Of a stretch of DNA of 64,000 bases, positions 18,204 to 28,833 are shown piece by piece. The first letter of the stretch is position 1, and each line of letters begins with the position of its first letter. The DNA comes from Cornus controversa (Eukaryota > Streptophyta > Magnoliopsida > Cornales > Cornaceae): positions 29,150,336-29,214,335 of the forward strand of contig CM048849.1 of the NCBI GenBank assembly GCA_026545225.1, read 5' to 3'. Made by a program: the position numbers and the translations under genes. The notes below the pieces were generated by a model. It saw nothing but the letters and a program-made list of their open reading frames with translations. It had not been told where the DNA came from and ran no database searches.

Positions 18204-19224
18204 GTTTGAAGAAAACGTAAATGAAAAAAACATAGATCCTCTCATTTCAAGTTCAAAATATCAATTGTTCGAAGAGGCTGAACAACTTCCACTTGAAGAC
18301 ATAATTGAAAAATCCGCAATGGCATTCAAGGTATTAAATTATTATTATTATTTATATATTCATTTAATTTTTCTTTATTATATCACATGATTATAATTAA
18401 TTTCTGTTAAAAAAATATATTTTGTCACTCAACTTGCAGAAAACACATTTCTTTTTTTAAGTAAGAATTATAGAGATTAAAAATGCATCCGAATCATGGT
18501 ATAATGCATGTAAGTAATGTAAGAAGAAAGTTGAAGTACAAAATGATGGACTCAGTTATACTAATTAAAAAATAAAAGATGCTAAATTCTTTCAAAGGTA
18601 TTATTATATTTTTAAACATTCTATTTTTAAAAAAAAATTACAATATGACAAATATGTCATTCTTTATTATTATGTATCAATGAAGTATTCTCATTTATGC
18701 ATATTTATGATGCAATTTTGAGTCAAAGTTATAACAAATAATGTATATCTAACAATATTTGATGACTCTCAATCATTAATAAATTGTTCACTAGATGAGT
18801 TAATACAGTTAAAAAGTCAAGCAATACTTTTTTCCTCACTCATAAAATTTATATATAAAACAATTCATTTGAAATGTATCAATATTACTAAAATAAATTT
18901 GTTCTTTTTGTAGGACGATGAGATGAATAAATTTTACAACAAAGCGACAAGTTGCAAAGAAAAATCGTTTCTTTTTATGACTAAGATAGACAACAACAAA
19001 AATGACGTAGTCAAAAATAGTTTTGTGGTGGCAGCTAGGGGTGCACAAAGAACCGGTAGAACCGGAACTGGAACTGGAACAGCATGGAACCGTACCTGAA
19101 CCGAACCGAACCGTGCACTACGGTTTCGGTTTCGATTCCAAAATCAAAGAACCGTTGGGATCAGTTCCAGTTCTGGTTCCTGGTCCTTTAGAACCGAACC
19201 GAAACCGTTACTGTTACTGTCCTG

Positions 19225-19259
<35 letters not shown>

Positions 19260-19852
19260 CACTTTTACCCTTTTTAGTAGTGAAAGACAGCCTATACACA
19301 ACCAAAATTCAAGTTAATCAAGTAATCAACATCTCTCATCCCAATTACGCGTCGATTGCAATGACAATCTAAAGTACTAAAGTCTCAGTCTCTGTATCTT
19401 CTTTCCTCCTTTTTTTCCCCCTCCTAGCAAGAAAATATCTTCTTTCCTCATTCACATCTCTCAAACTGGTTCTAGATCTACTTCTACTGAATCGACAGGA
19501 TCTTGCTTCTTCAACTGACTCAACCATGTATTTCGATTACTTCATCAATAGAATCGTTTTTTCAGTTTCATTTCGTTCTGTCAGTTCCTGGGCCTCTGTT
19601 TGCATAGTCTGTTTGCTGGGTAGAGGAATTGATTTCCAGGTAGTCTCATTTCGATCTATTTATTACATATTTTCCTTAAGCATCAAGTGTTTTTAAAAGA
19701 TGCAAGGAAGAAAAGCAAATGAGACTCTCCGAATTGTTCGAGTTCAAGAATATGGTTTAGTTAGTGAGATCTATGTATATATATATATAACTGTACATTT
19801 TTTCATTTACTAAATTTTCAGATTCACATAGAACATGGTTTAGTTAGTGAGA

Positions 19853-19887
<35 letters not shown>

Positions 19888-20469
19888 CTGTACATTTTTT
19901 CATTTATTAAATTTTTAGATTCATAGCTCTGCTTAACATCTGTTTGATTATACCATTATTGTTTTCCATTATTGTTTTGGGCTAATATATTTATTATATT
20001 TGGAAAAATAAGGTTAGGAACCGCGGTTCGGAACCGAACCGAACCGTTTGGTTCGGTTCGGTTCCATATCCCAATGGTTCCGGTTCCGATTCCAAAATGA
20101 AGGAACCGTTGGGAACGGTTTCGGTTCCGGTTCCACCAGGAACCGTAAGGAACCGAACTGTGTGCACCCCTAGTGGCAGCTACCAAAGAAGTTTCACTTT
20201 AGAATGACGTAGTCAAAATTAGTTTTGTGGTAGCAGCTACCAAAGAAGTTTCACTTGAGAATGACGTAGTCAAAAATAGTTTTGTGGTGGTAGCTATCAA
20301 AGAAGTTTCACTTGAGAATGATTTATTTGAAGAAGAATTCAAAAATATGAAAAGGAAAGTGTTGAGAATTTCCAAAAGAATAGTAATAGATTGGTTAAGA
20401 ATGGTTAGAATTATATCTTTTGATTTCTTATACTTTATACTTGATTCCTTCCATGTGAATAATACTTAA
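18204..20469 (+). pseudogene. Unrecognised broken gene with 19-residue repeats
   Basis: Two exon-like blocks can be seen. The first (18204-18330) lies between an acceptor (TTTGATAG) and a donor (AAG then GTATTA) and encodes an acidic peptide. The second starts at 18914 after TTTTTGTAG, in a compatible phase. It continues to the hAT element at 19036, resumes at 20181 and stays open to a stop at 20467. The second exon has three tandem 57-bp units encoding a 19-residue repeat (core NDVVKNSFVVAATKEVSLE). Unit 1 is interrupted by the hAT element and carries TAG where units 2 and 3 have GAG, so the frame is broken twice. The protein family was not recognised, and upstream exons were not found. No function is proposed. 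Confidence 0.5.
19036..20172. mobile_element. Complete non-autonomous hAT element, 1,137 bp
   Basis: The ends are TAGGGGTGCACA and TGTGTGCACCCCTA, flanked by a perfect 8-bp target duplication GTGGCAGC (19028-19035 and 20173-20180). Both subterminal regions (about 160-190 bp) are packed with GAACCG/CGGTTC words in both orientations, the kind of array bound by hAT transposases. The middle is AT-rich, with TA microsatellites at 19229-19257 and about 19857-19887. It also has an internal direct duplication: ATGGTTTAGTTAGTGAGATC at about 19752 and again at about 19834. No transposase is encoded. The insertion lies in the first 57-bp coding repeat of the surrounding gene. Confidence 0.92.
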
Positions 20470-21600
20470 TTTATAGTTCTATTTTTTTCAACAAGTGAGT
20501 TTATATTACGAAGGTTACATAATGGAAATAGTTTTGAGTATTTTAATTAATGTGTTTGGATGTGTTATAATAGTTTTGAATATTTTCGGTGTTTATCTAC
20601 ATGCATCGCACGTGCTTTAAACTAGTATATATATATAGACATGACTTGGTTTTTTTTTTCTTTCTCTTGGAGGGTGCATTTTCTCTCTTCTACCTTTCTT
20701 TTGGTTTTTGTATTGTTGGCCCATTCTTGCATGTAAAAAAATCTCACTCACCTTGTTAGAACAGGTTATCAAAAATGGCTCATGCATAAATAACTATATA
20801 TTCCAATCGTTAGAGGAGTTCATCAAAAATAAAAACATTATGAAATAACAATCTTTTTAACTTGTTGGAGTAGAGGATCACGTAAATGTAAATACGTGAT
20901 AAATAATAATATGAAATAATATAATTAAAGAAATTATATATAATTTGAAATCAAGACTTTTAGAGGCATGTAATTACTTCTTGAAGAGAGGCTATGTGTT
21001 TGGAATATCAAAATGGAATTACTATCTTTGGAATTCAACAAAGTCAGTTCAACGATCTGTATGTCTATATAGTGACACTGTCAGTGAACCCATGTATTCA
21101 TTTACATCTTGATGGGAGATTCGACTGAGATGGTACAGTAACAATCAAATATAAAGTGCACAAGGATCATCCTGATCACCAGCCTAGACCTAACAGAGGG
21201 TTGTAGATGCAAAAATTTACTCGCTAAAATTACAAGTAAATTAGAGCAGAGACACTCAAAGAATTGTATGGGAAGTTCACACTCTGCCCTTTTCCATGGG
21301 ACTGACGAGTAAATTTATATTGCATTCTTATTAATGAACCCCTGATTTCTCTCCCCAAATCGGGGAATTGATTACATAATTTCATCCTAATTGAAGGGGC
21401 TAAATTTATTTCGAATTCAAATTGATGTTGGCTAGCCTGTTTTTGACTATTTTCGATTGGGCCTTGCTTCATCAGACGCCACGTGTGCCGGGCTGCTACC
21501 ATGTCATAAGGCATAGGTGTTTTCCACGTGGCTTCCTTCTATTGGTGGGATTTTTTCCTCCACACTTTGCCCCAAATTCCTTTCAGTGTCTGAATGCAGA
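20470..21600. other. Unassigned stretch before the Tat element
   Basis: No gene was recognised. At 21422-21600 an open frame continues into the reverse transcriptase fragment but shows no RT similarity of its own. The break that removed the 5' half of the retroelement therefore lies at about 21,600. Confidence 0.4.
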
Positions 21601-21817
21601 AGTTGAAAGGGATTTTTATGACATGGTGGTAAAAAGTCTTAAAAAGGAAGATCACCTAAGACATCTGCAAGAGGTATTTGACACCTTGCGAAACCACAAC
21701 ATAAAACTGAACCCATCAAAGTGCTCCTTTGGGGTTTCTTCGAGACAGTTCCTGGGGCACATAATAAATCGAACGGGGGTAGAAGCAAGTCCGGTTCAGG
21801 TGAAGGCCCTTATTTAG
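21601..21817 (+). pseudogene. Gypsy reverse transcriptase, C-terminal fragment
   Basis: It starts inside the catalytic YVDD box, seen here as a damaged FYDMVVKS. It continues with HLRHLQEVFDTLR, the KLNPSKCSFG block and FLGHIINRTG, the conserved end of gypsy RT fingers and palm. A stop follows after VQVKALI. The catalytic Asp pair is not intact. Confidence 0.85.
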
Positions 21818-21910
21818 AACGAAGAACCAAAAACTCACAGGGACTTTCAAATCTTGACGTACAGGACGCATCGCTGCTCCGAATAGATTTATCTCTCGAC
21901 TTTCTGACAA

Positions 21911-22366
21911 GTGCAAACCCTTTTTCAACGCCATCAGAGCAAAGGGAAAGAAGTATGGGGAGTCGAGCAAAATGAAGCCCTAGCAAAACTCAAGCAGTAC
22001 TTAATTCAATTGCCAACACTTTCATCACCGAACGCAAGAGAACCTTTGTATTTATACCTAGCAATATCTCAAACAACCACCAATGCAGTTCTGATTAGAG
22101 AGCTCGGCAAAAGACAATACCAAGTGTTCTACTCGAGTAAAACCATGACCAAGGCAGAGAAGAGGTACTCGAAAGTTGAAAAGGTCGTACTAGCCCTAGT
22201 CCAAGTAAAGAGGAAACTTAGGCACTATTTTGAGGCTCACCTAATCATTATCTTGACCAAATTCCTGATCAAAGTCATTCTTCATAAACCTGATCAGTCG
22301 CGAATGGTCACCGAATGGGCAATTGAATTGGGAGTGTATGACATACCTATGAACCTCGAACCATAA
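21911..22366 (+). pseudogene. Gypsy RNase H domain (first)
   Basis: Recognisable blocks are the linker EALAKLKQYL, the REPLYLYLAIS strand (the catalytic Asp position is replaced, LYLYLA for LYLYLAVS-type sequences), YYSSK-like FYSSKTMTKAEKRYSKVEK and LRHYFEAHLI. It is frameshifted from the RT fragment and ends in a stop before the second RNase H. Confidence 0.8.
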
Positions 22367-22443
22367 TAAAGGGATAGGTAGTTACAGACTCGTTGCTTGA
22401 GTATGAGCTAGATAGCGATGAAGAACCAGAAGTTTCAGCTTAA

Positions 22444-22929
22444 CCCGAATGGAAACTCTATGTCGAGAGATCGTTGACGTAGACAAGATCAGACATTGGT
22501 GTGAAAATTTAGACTTCTGATGGAACTACTTTACAGCAAGCAATCCATCTAGAATTTCTTGTATCGAACAATGAAGCTGAGTATGAGGCCCTGTTAGCAG
22601 GACTAAGGCTAGAACAAACACTTTAGGTAAAAAACTTACAAGTTTTTAGTGATTCTCATCTAATCGTGAAACAGATTAATGGGGATTATTCTCCGAAAGA
22701 TGAGCGTATAAAAGCCTACAAAGACTTGGTGGAAAGAGAGCTCAAAGAGTTTGATCAAGTCAAGTTTTCTCAAATCCCAAAGGACCTGAACCTAGAAGCT
22801 AATAGGCTAGCATGCTCAGCCTCAGCAACCCAGCCGGATCTGATCAGGATCGTGCCAATCGACTCCTTGCAAATGCCTAGCATTCATGTCCAGAGAGAGG
22901 TGCTGGTCTTGCAGAACCAACCCAGCTAG
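22444..22929 (+). pseudogene. Archaeal-type RNase H (second RNase H of Tat elements)
   Basis: The frame reads EWKLYVE (the usual motif is WxLYVDGSS), then [21 protein letters not shown] with the catalytic Glu region, and LQVFSDSHLIVKQINGDY with a catalytic Asp. Two or more stop codons interrupt it. A second RNase H between the RT-linked RNase H and integrase marks the Tat lineage. Confidence 0.82.
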
Positions 22930-23935
22930 ATGGATCCCATCATAGCTTATCTCATCGATGGAGTGTTACCAACTTTAAAAGAAGAAGCAAGAAAGATCAT
23001 AATGAATTCTGCAAGATATTCAATGATCAGCGGACATCTTTATAGAAGTTTGTTCTCTAGGCTGTACTTAAGATGTGTGGCACCTGTAGAAGCGAGATAA
23101 ATACTTTTCAAAATTCATGAAGGCGTGTGTGGAAATCATTCAAGAGGGCGATCACTAGCCCATAAAGCCATTACCCAGGGGTATTTCTGGCCATACATAA
23201 CATAAGATGCTAATGAGCATGCTTAAAAGTGTGACAAATGCCAGCGATATGCAAGAATACCTCATCAACCCCCAAAAGATTTGACCATCATGGCTAGTCC
23301 ATAGCCCTTCGTGAAATGGGGGATGGACTCAGTTGGACTACTCTCAAAGGCTACCAACAGTAAAAAGTACGTCTTGCTAGCCACTGATTATTTCACAAAA
23401 TGGGTTGAAGCAGAAGCTTACACAACGATCACCCACACGCAAGTAAAAGGTTTATCTGGAGCAACATTATCTGTCAATTCGATTTACCAGAGTCTATTAT
23501 CGTAGACAATGCCACAAACTTTGACAATCGGCCGATATAAAAGTTCTTTAGAAAATACGGGATCAACTAAATTTCCCCTCAAGATCATATCCGCAAGGAA
23601 ATGGCCAAGTAGAAATAACAAATCGGACCATCTTTGAGTGTGCTCAAAAAAAATTGAAGGCTCAAAATGGCAAGTGACTGAACGAGCTACCTAAAGTGTT
23701 ATAGGCTTACTGAACGATGCCTAGGCGTCCGTTCGGAGAAAATCTATTTTGCCTGGCCTATGGATCTGAGATAGTAATACCAACTGAGATGTCTACCCCA
23801 ACAATCAGAATAGAGATAATTGATAATGGGAAGAATGATCAATTGTTAGAACAAAATTTGGACCTCTTGGAAGAAAAGAGGGAAGGAGCTCAGGTAAAGG
23901 CTTGTGTTCTATCAAAGGAGGATAAAAAATAGTTA
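22930..23935 (+). pseudogene. Gypsy integrase, decayed
   Basis: The HHCC zinc-binding part is visible (IHEGVCGNHSRGRSLAHKA, then CDKCQRYARIPH). The core follows with KWGMDSVGLL and VLLATDYFTKWVEAEAY, including the first catalytic Asp. Downstream parts appear in several frames and include a PFGENLFCLAYGSEIVIPTE block. At least ten stops or frame changes occur. Confidence 0.8.
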
Positions 23936-24284
23936 TGATAAGAAGGTGAGACACCGAGCATTCAATCTGGGAGACTAGGTACTATGAAAAGTCATTGTCA
24001 ATACAAATGAATGTAATGCTAAAAATTTGCAGTAAAATGAGACAGCTCATATAAAGTAATAGAAGTGATTGGGAAAAGTGCATACAAGCTTTGTAGGATT
24101 AGCAACGCAGAAGCAATTCACAAGCCTTGGAATGTAACCCATGTAAAAAGGTATTATGTTTGAATTCTAACATACTAGAATTAAATTATTCCTTTTTGAC
24201 AGTGTATTTTTTGACTCTCCCAAAAATAGAAGAGTCTTATAATAAAAAGTGCATTTTTTAATACTTTCCTGTCAAAAAGAGAAA

Positions 24285-24420
24285 GGATTTGGTCCCACAT
24301 CAAGGACAAAATTTCATACTCTACAATAAATAAAAAGAGAAATCAAACTCTACAAGCATGGCAAGACATAGCCGTTGTGCAAGAATACATGCACAACGAC
24401 ACTATCTTACCCTATTTTTG
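24285..24420 (+). ncRNA. snRNA-promoter-like cassette 1 (candidate Pol III unit)
   Basis: GTCCCACATCA at 24292-24302 resembles the plant snRNA upstream sequence element (consensus RTCCCACATCG). A TATA-like AATAAATAAAAA begins 23 bases later, the spacing known for Pol III-type snRNA promoters in plants. About 31 bases past the TATA start is CATGGCAAGA. The following 60 bases form a hairpin (CGTTGTGC / GCACAACG, with outer ATAG / CTAT) and end in TTTTT at 24415-24419. The RNA does not match a known snRNA that I recognise. Transcription is inference. Confidence 0.3.
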
Positions 24421-24660
24421 CCTTTATCTCAAAGGTACTTAGTCGTTAAGGAGACTGATTGCAAATTTTTTTGCAAAAATTATTTCCTAAATTCATTTAG
24501 GGAAATCATGCGTTTAAGCTCGATATATCAAAACTTAGAGTTTAAACTTTGGCAATACAACTGTCATTTCTCCTAAAAAGAAGTACTGTACTTTCTTTGG
24601 AATTGACCTTTGAAGCAATGGGAGCCATTTTTCAGTTATTTATTATTAAAGGTGCATGGG

Positions 24661-24781
24661 CATAATCCCACATCGGACAAAAGTCCTTATGTTTAGTCAT
24701 ATATAAAAGGAAACAGGTGGCATTAAAGTCATGGCAAGATAGGATACTGCTCTGGAAAATATGCGCAGTACTACATTTTTG
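24661..24781 (+). ncRNA. snRNA-promoter-like cassette 2 (candidate Pol III unit)
   Basis: ATCCCACATCG at 24665-24675 matches the upstream sequence element consensus exactly. TATATAAA starts at 24700 after a 24-base gap, and CATGGCAAGA follows 30 bases past the TATA start, as in cassette 1. The segment to TTTTT (24776-24780) is about 48 bases and has a small stem TACTGC / GCAGTA. Both cassettes continue TTTTTGCC. The shared layout suggests duplication of one unit. Confidence 0.3.
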
Positions 24782-24844
24782 CCAGCTTTTGTGTTAACAA
24801 AAATAACCAACCTTTTTACAAAAAGTGGCCAAAGGCCCAATTAA

Positions 24845-25560
24845 GCTAAGGTCTTAAACGACCGATCGCTTACAAAAAGATGCCAAAGGCCTGATGAAGC
24901 TAAGGTCTTGAACGACTGATCGCTTACAAAAAGAGGCCCTAGGTCCAATCAAGATAAGGTCTTAAATGACCAATTGCTTATTAAAGCTAAGATCTTAAAC
25001 GATCGATCGCATACAAAAAAGAGGCCAGAGGCCTAATTAAGCTAAGGTCTTAAACGACAGATTGCTTACAAAAAGAGGCCCTACGCCCAATCAAGCTAAT
25101 ATCTTAAACAACCGATCACTTATTAAAGTCAAAGTCTTAAATGACTAATCGCTTACAAAAAAGAGGTCAGAGGCCTAATCAAGCTAAGGTCTTAAACGAC
25201 CGATCGCTTATTAAAGCTAAGGTCTTAAACGACCGATCATTTATTCAAGTTAAGGTCTTAAAGGACTGATCCATTAATCAAACTAAGGTCTTAAACAACC
25301 GATCGCTTATTCAAGCTAAGGTCTTAAATAACTAATCGCTTATAAAAAAGAGGCCACAAGCCTAATCAAGCTAAGGTATTGAACGACCGATCGCTTATTA
25401 AAGCTAAGATATTAAACAATCGATCGCTTACAAAAAAGAGGTCATGGGGCCAATCAAACTAAGGTCTTAAACGACCAATTGCTTATCAAAGCTAAGGTCA
25501 TTTCATGACCTATCACTTAAGTAAAGCTAAGGTCTTAACGACTGACGCACGTAAACAAAA
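24845..25560 (+). repeat. Tandem repeat array in the Tat 3' region, about 17 units
   Basis: The core AGCTAAGGTCTTAAACGACC followed by GATCGCTTA recurs about 17 times with substitutions. Spacing alternates between about 33 bp (units joined by TTATTAA) and about 55-68 bp (joined by a purine-rich spacer with AAAAAGAGGCC). Such arrays between pol and the 3' LTR are known from Tat/Ogre elements and can seed satellite DNA. Confidence 0.9.
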
Positions 25561-26421
25561 GGCATTGAGCCCCCCCCCATGAAGTCAAGGTCACAATAAC
25601 CGATCATTTACTGGAAAACAGCCAACGTCACAAGCCGATCACTTGAAAAAAACCCCTGCCAAGCTCCTTAATGAAAAAATATGAGACATCAAGTGACAAA
25701 CGCTGATCGTTTGCACAAAACTCTCAATTCATAAGCAAAATTGAAAAAAAGTTTTCATTCTAAGAAAGGCTAAGGCCTCACCCTGCCAAGACATTTATTC
25801 GTTCATAAATTATCAAGTATAGAAGTATCAAACATAATCAAGATAAGAAGTTTGAAGAAATTGAAGTGCAAAAAGAGTTATATCATTGATCAAAATGTTG
25901 ATTACAAAAAGAGGGGTAAAAATACAACTATCCCTTTTTTAAAAAAAAAAAAAAAAAAAAAAGAGCTCCAACTGAGCATTACAAAAAAATGGAAGAACAC
26001 TACAGAAAGTTAGCCCTGGTGAGCGGCCCTGTCTTGTTTATTAAAGTCTTGATAAAAAAAAAATCAATGATTAGAGTGCCCTTCTTGGCTTGCACTGGCA
26101 ATTCCGACGTGATCTAATCAGACGAAATAGGAGGAGAAAAGACAACGACTAAAGCAGAAAGAGCTAGAACCGAGCATGAGCTCTTAAAGAAGTCTACAAA
26201 CTTCTATTTAGCTTCACCAGGCACAAGAATACCATACTCACTGGACGGTTCAATCCCCTAATCAGCATCGAACTCATCAGGATCTTGATAGTCTCGTTCA
26301 GCTTCAGGCTTTCCTTCCTGTTCGAAGCCATATCAAAAGCCATCAGCGATCTTTAAAGTTGGAATCTTAAAAATTGATGATACATCTCAAGTCCTCTAGA
26401 TTTGCAGATCTGTAGCATAGC
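25561..26421. other. Tat 3' untranslated region
   Basis: Sequence between the tandem array and the antisense ORF, including a poly-A stretch at about 25940-25961. No coding signal is clear on the plus strand. The decayed C-terminus of the antisense ORF may extend into it. Confidence 0.4.
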
Positions 26422-28049
26422 CTAGAGCTCAGCAACCTTCTGTTCGGCCTCTAGGGCCCTCTGCTCAAAATGAACAATAACTTTTTGTTTTTCAGCAAGA
26501 AACTTGGTCAGAGACTTCACCTCCCCCTCAAGGCTTTCGGCCTTGCATCTGCTCAGTCGTTCGACCTCCAAAGCCTTGTAGAGGAAGATGATCATATAAG
26601 TGCTCTGCATCACAACAAATCAAACAAAGTCAAAAAGGTGTATAAAAAAAGAAGATAGTGAATAAAAATAAAATAAAATAGTGGAACAAACCTCCATAAT
26701 ATGAAGAGGCGCATTGGCAAGGAACTCATCCCTGTCAGCTCCTTATTGGTAGAGCTCATCCCTAGGAAGCCAGATCCCATGGGCAAGAGCCCCTATTACA
26801 TCACGGTCAAGGGCAACGCAGTCCCCCACTGTCCAAAATGAGCCATTAGACTTCCTCAAGTCTGGAGCGCACCGTTTAGTCAAGCCCATGAACATCTCAT
26901 CAGCAGCACCGCTGGCAGGATTAGTCAGAATCAGAGAAGAAGAAAAGGAACTCTGATCCTTTATGGCATACGCCAGCAGTTTCTGGCGCATGGGCACAAG
27001 AGGAGCACTAGAAGAAGCCCTCTTTTGAGAAGAAGAGGGGGCAGCAAACTTATTTTTATCCTACTTTGCCTTAAACCTCCCCTTAGCATTCTTGGCCTTC
27101 AGCTGGCCAAGAAGTGGAAAATCCTTTCCTCATCTTGGGTTCAGGCATCTTAAATCGACGTATAAGGAAGAAAAGTCAACCGAAGAGTTGCAAGCTATAG
27201 CTTGAAGTTGGCGAGGTGACATATACTTCTTCAGAGAAGGGTGAATGTTCCAGACCTTCTCCTTCAAGAACTCAATCTGATAAGCTGCAAAACAATAGAG
27301 GAGCATAACATAGTTATGAAAAGAAAAATAAAGAAAGTTGTTGAAGAACTCCTAGGGTGTCTAAATAGAGACTTGTCGGATGGAGTGAATGAATGAATCA
27401 TAGTGTCACCGAAGGTACTGGGAATAAGGAAGCGTTGAGCAGCCCTAATGTTCCAAGCCCCCTTCACCAAAACAAGTCTCTCCTTCCACAACTTTTCAGA
27501 AGTGGGAGTGTCAAAGCAAATTTTTTGCCCTTATTGGGGAACAGAAGGTAGTGGTTATTCTTCGATCAAACTTGGTGGAGAGAATAGCAGAACAAAAGGT
27601 CATTCAGATTCAAGTCTAGTTTACATACATGATTCAAAAAAAGTAAACAAGAAATAATGCAAAAAAGTTAGGGTTTAACTGAAGCGGCGCAAGCTTCAGT
27701 TTGAAAAGAACGAAACTATAGAAAGAGTAAAGAAAGAATCTGAAGGTTTTAAATGAGAAGCGGAAAAAAGGACTTCGCCTTTTTCAACTACTTCCTTAAC
27801 ACTGTAATCAGAATCTAAAGGGTAACCCTCGATTATGACATCGTTGGGGATATGACATTCCTCCATGATCCTCTCAATGTCAACCCATTGCCTAGTCACC
27901 GGAGTAACAACCACACCTTGATAAAATGTGACTGTTTCCCTGACAGTAACAGTAAGTTGAGCAGTTTCTATAATTTGAAGGGAGGAACTAGACATTGTGA
28001 CTTCGCGATTATCAGAAAGAGTACAGTCGCTGTCACTAGAAGACATCAT
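26422..28049 (-). pseudogene. Antisense accessory ORF of the Tat element, decayed
   Basis: A minus-strand coding region lies opposite to pol, between pol and the 3' LTR. A possible start at 28049 gives an N-terminal part with a Ser/Asp-rich MMSSSDSD beginning. Further blocks occur in shifting frames: KLWKERLVLVKGAWN near 27450, WTVGDCVALDRDVIGALAHG near 26790, and a coiled-coil segment rich in Glu, Ala and Lys (26422-26613). The pattern resembles the coiled-coil 'putative gypsy-type transposon' proteins of plants, but the assignment is from general resemblance only. Several frameshifts and stops inactivate it. Confidence 0.55.
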
Positions 28050-28357
28050 AAAGAAGAAAAAGACATGGGTAAAGGGAATGAAGACTGACCTGTGAAGACA
28101 AACCGGTACCATGAAGTTCAAGAGAAAATGAATCTAGAAGAGAAGATAATCAGTTGTAGAAGATTTGTGGATGAGAATAACAAAGTGTCAAGACAAAATA
28201 AAAGAAATTGCGTAAAATACTCACTTAAATGCTCAGCGTAGTCGTTGGTACCCCAGCATTAATAAGGGTCTTTGATACAAACAATAGAATCATGAAATTA
28301 CCTATAGAAATTCCCTCCAGTTTGTCAAGAACTCATACTAAAGAGAATTGGGGGCAA

Positions 28358-28793
28358 TGTGTAGGGGAAAAAAATTCTCACTTATTCCAATGGACCAACT
28401 AATACGCAAATGGACTAAGCCCAAGAGGGTTTGAGCCCAAGTATCAGTAGAAGCCCTAGAGAATTGTTTTAAGAAATAGAACGGGCCTAGTTGCCCCCAC
28501 TATAGGGCCTAGTCGCCCCCTTTATAAGGCCAAAACAACCCAACCTAGACATAAGTCCAAACTTAAAAAGAAATTTGAATCCTTGAGAGTAAAGATAGCT
28601 ACAAAAAAGAAAATTTGAATCCTGGAAGGATTCGAAGTCCAAACTTGTATAAATATCCAAAGAACGATGAATAAAGGGGATCCCCGAATCCTCACCTTAA
28701 TTTATCTCTAAAAAATATTGTGTTCTTGATTTGATTAGGTGTGTGCATTGAATTAATGAGCAGAAATTAGCTAAGCAATTTTTTGTACTAACA
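28358..28793 (+). mobile_element. 3' LTR of the Tat element
   Basis: A polypurine tract (AAAGAGAATTGGGGGCAA) directly precedes TGTGTAGGGG at 28358. The LTR is about 436 bp, has a TGTATAAATATCC promoter box near 28648 and ends TTGTACTAACA at 28793. The matching 5' LTR is not in the window. Confidence 0.75.
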
Positions 28794-28833
28794 ATCCCGA
28801 ATTTCAATTTTAAAATATAAGTTTAGCTAAAAA

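Larger units (their letters stand above)
21601..28793 (+). mobile_element. Ty3/gypsy Tat-lineage element, 5'-truncated
   Basis: Order on the plus strand: RT C-terminal part, RNase H, a second (archaeal-type) RNase H, integrase, a long 3' region with tandem repeats and an antisense ORF, polypurine tract and 3' LTR. The second RNase H, the repeat-rich 3' region and an antisense ORF are features described for Tat/Ogre-type elements of plants. The 5' LTR, gag, protease and RT N-terminus are absent. The pol part carries many stops and frameshifts, so the element is dead. Confidence 0.85.

Noticed and set aside
24845..25560. CRISPR-like array
   Set aside because: Repeats are degenerate, spacers are themselves repeated, and the array lies in a plant retrotransposon.
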